Assembly: GCF_900172345.1 (NCBI RefSeq)
Contig: NZ_FWFY01000013.1
Coordinates: 1-64,000 of the forward strand
Source: Limimaricola soesokkakensis
Lineage (GTDB): Bacteria; Pseudomonadota; Alphaproteobacteria; Rhodobacterales; Rhodobacteraceae
DNA: 64,000 nucleotides
Reading direction: 5' to 3'
The notes under the pieces were generated by a model. It was given only the letters and a program-made list of their open reading frames with translations, did no database searches and was not told the DNA's origin. Below are positions 62,948 through 64,000 of this stretch, piece after piece. A program made the position numbers and the translations under genes. The stretch's first letter is position 1. Every line of letters starts with the position of its first letter.

Positions 62948-63247
62948 TCACGATCGTCGATGTCTTCGCCCAGCATTCCGGCCCGCCGCGCCCGCTCGGA
63001 GGTACGCGACCGAGGACGTCGCCCACTTGGCACGCCCCTGCGGCATCGGCTCGCGCATCGCCTCGAGCCGCGCCGCGATCTCCTTCAGCGTGATCTCGGG
63101 CGCCGAGCTCTTGATGCCTGCGATGATCGCAAGCAAACGGTCGTCCTTCTGCGCGGGCGGGGCGCGGTCGAGCACTACACTGTCCAGCAGCCCGTCCTTC
63201 ACGAAGCGCCCCGCCGCGCGCCGCAGCCGCTCGACTGTCCAAGGCTT
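62948..63247 (-). pseudogene. Serine-recombinase C-terminal remnant
   Basis: About 100 codons (KPWTVERLRRAAGRFVKDGLLDSVVLDRAPP, DDRLLAIIAGIKSSAPEITLKEIAARLEAMREPMPQGRAKWATSSVAYL) resemble the C-terminal part of plasmid-borne resolvase/invertase-type recombinases. The catalytic N-terminal domain is absent and the end is out of frame. Confidence 0.55.
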
Positions 63248-63406
63248 TGCGCCCGGCGCGGATGATGTGGCCGCGATCCGAGCCGGTGCGCTCGATCGCT
63301 GGCAGGCTCGGCCTGAAGCCTTGAACGGCTTTGCCGATGCAGAAGGCAAGCGGCTGACAGTTGCGGCTCGGCTTGGAGGTCGAAAAAAACCTTGGGGTGG
63401 TCTCCT

Positions 63407-63439
63407 GAAAAAAAAGCCCGCCATGAAAAATGGCGAGCT
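63407..63439 (-). terminator. Intrinsic terminator without an identified upstream gene
   Basis: A 10-bp stem (AGCCCGCCAT with one mismatch), loop GAAAA, followed on the minus strand by eight T. A typical terminator, but no intact minus-strand gene lies just upstream, so its original gene has probably been lost. Confidence 0.75.
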
Positions 63440-64000
63440 AGAAAAGGGGGGAGGATGCTTCAGGCAAGCATCCCTGATACGCGAGTAACCATTCGCGCAG
63501 TCCCGCATAGCGGTAGTTTGTGGGGGGTCAATGCTTAACGCCTGATCTACGGAGATTTTCGGTAGAGTGAGGCGGATGCAGCATCCTACTGCTCCGGCCT
63601 TATGACTGCCCCCCGGTGTTCAGCCGTGGTGTGAATGGCCTGCGTTTTTTAAGACGCCTTCGTGCCTCAGGTTCTGCTGCCGCTCGAACTCGAGGGGCGA
63701 CAGCATATCGTTTCGTGCGCGCTTGCACTTTGGGGTGCAAATGCAGCTGCGCGGCGATGATCACTGTTGCGCGCGTGTCGCCAGCCCTGCGGAGCCGAGC
63801 CGAGCCGCGCAACGGGCCAGGTGTCCTTGCTGAATGAGGGCTAGAAAGTGCGTTCCACATAGGTGAGTGGCTTCTATCCAAATCTATACTGCATGACAAA
63901 TCGATCGTTTGAAAAGACCGGCAAAAGGCGCGCAGCCTTGGCGGAGACGATAGGGAAGGGAAGACCGAGGAGCCCGATCCCCTTGCTCATAAGGACGCGG
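63440..64000. other. Right end of window, no firm gene
   Basis: No supported intact gene. An IS3 tail fragment lies at 63645-63703. A plus-strand frame from an ATG at 63893 runs off the window (36 codons, basic, no ribosome site) and cannot be judged. Confidence 0.35.
63645..63703 (-). pseudogene. IS3-family transposase tail fragment
   Basis: About 20 codons read RNDMLSPLEFERQQNLRHEGV, the typical C-terminus of another IS3-family orfB. No further part of the element was recognised in the window. Confidence 0.45.

Noticed and set aside
63893-64000. Plus-strand frame running off the right edge
   Set aside because: Only 36 codons, no ribosome site, no recognisable motif; cannot be judged from the window.

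Overview
The window is GC-rich alphaproteobacterial DNA, most likely from a member of the Rhodobacterales (Rhodobacter/Roseobacter group). Reasons are the flagellin-flaF-flbT order, an EPS-associated MarR regulator next to a Wza/Wzc pair and a NusG-like antiterminator, DctPQM TRAP genes, and a Rep_3/ParA replicon. No rRNA, tRNA or CRISPR array was seen. The window is a mosaic: a GC-rich backbone, a visibly AT-richer block (about 13.1-23.4 kb), and at least eight insertion-sequence remnants.

Layout. 0-2.1 kb: flagellin, flaF, flbT and the start of a DUF1217-like gene, on the minus strand. 2.4-11.6 kb: first half of an exopolysaccharide locus: ExoY-like phosphosugar transferase, a secreted protein and a barrel-like outer-membrane protein, a NusG/RfaH-like factor, Wza, a Zn-ribbon mini-protein, Wzc tyrosine kinase, and the EPS-associated MarR regulator. 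11.7-12.8 kb: decayed IS110 transposase. 13.1-26.1 kb: second half of the locus: Wzx flippase, CapA-like protein, ATP-grasp ligase, two GT4 glycosyltransferases, an EpsG-like polymerase, an acetyltransferase, a UDP-hexuronate 4-epimerase and a UDP-sugar dehydrogenase. It is interrupted by an IS1111/IS110-type element with unusually long inverted repeats and by an IS5-type element. 26.2-29.4 kb: glmU and glmS, which feed UDP-GlcNAc to the pathway. 29.4-38.6 kb: accessory island with a tyrosine recombinase, XRE regulator, VanZ-like protein, phage/plasmid-type hypotheticals, a frameshifted repeat-rich membrane protein, IS3 fragments and an orphan CcdA. 38.9-41.8 kb: TRAP transporter dctPQM. 42.5-44.6 kb: a complete-looking plasmid maintenance module (Rep_3 initiator, five 21-bp iterons, perfect DnaA box, ParA with a small RHH partner, and a repeat-rich candidate centromere). 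45-52.6 kb: phosphatase, XRE regulator, and a second polysaccharide system: a 1,120-aa GH18-like/deacetylase/GT2 synthase coupled to a DUF3131-like protein. 52.6-59.7 kb: Xre-RES toxin-antitoxin pair, PIN and TnpB remnants, a 919-aa Calx-beta/RTX adhesin, and a Phd-like cluster. 59.8-62.4 kb: LuxR-type regulator convergent with an alpha-oxoamine synthase whose promoter region carries a perfect 30-bp palindrome. 62.4-64 kb: remnants of a recombinase, an IS3 element and a frameshifted hypothetical.

How it fits together. Wzx, EpsG-like Wzy, Wza and Wzc form a Wzx/Wzy-type export route started by the ExoY-like enzyme. The NusG-like and MarR proteins are probable regulators. GlmU, GlmS, the dehydrogenase and the epimerase supply amino-sugar and uronic-acid donors. 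CapA plus the ATP-grasp ligase suggest an amide decoration. The synthase-type deacetylase/GT2 gene and the RTX adhesin add two more surface systems, so with flagellin the window reads as a surface/biofilm/motility region. Essential glmU-glmS beside a plasmid-type origin suggests a chromid or an integrated plasmid. The least explained parts are the LuxR/oxoamine-synthase/palindrome module, the long-IR IS1111-like element with a non-coding 3' end, and the CapA/ATP-grasp pair.
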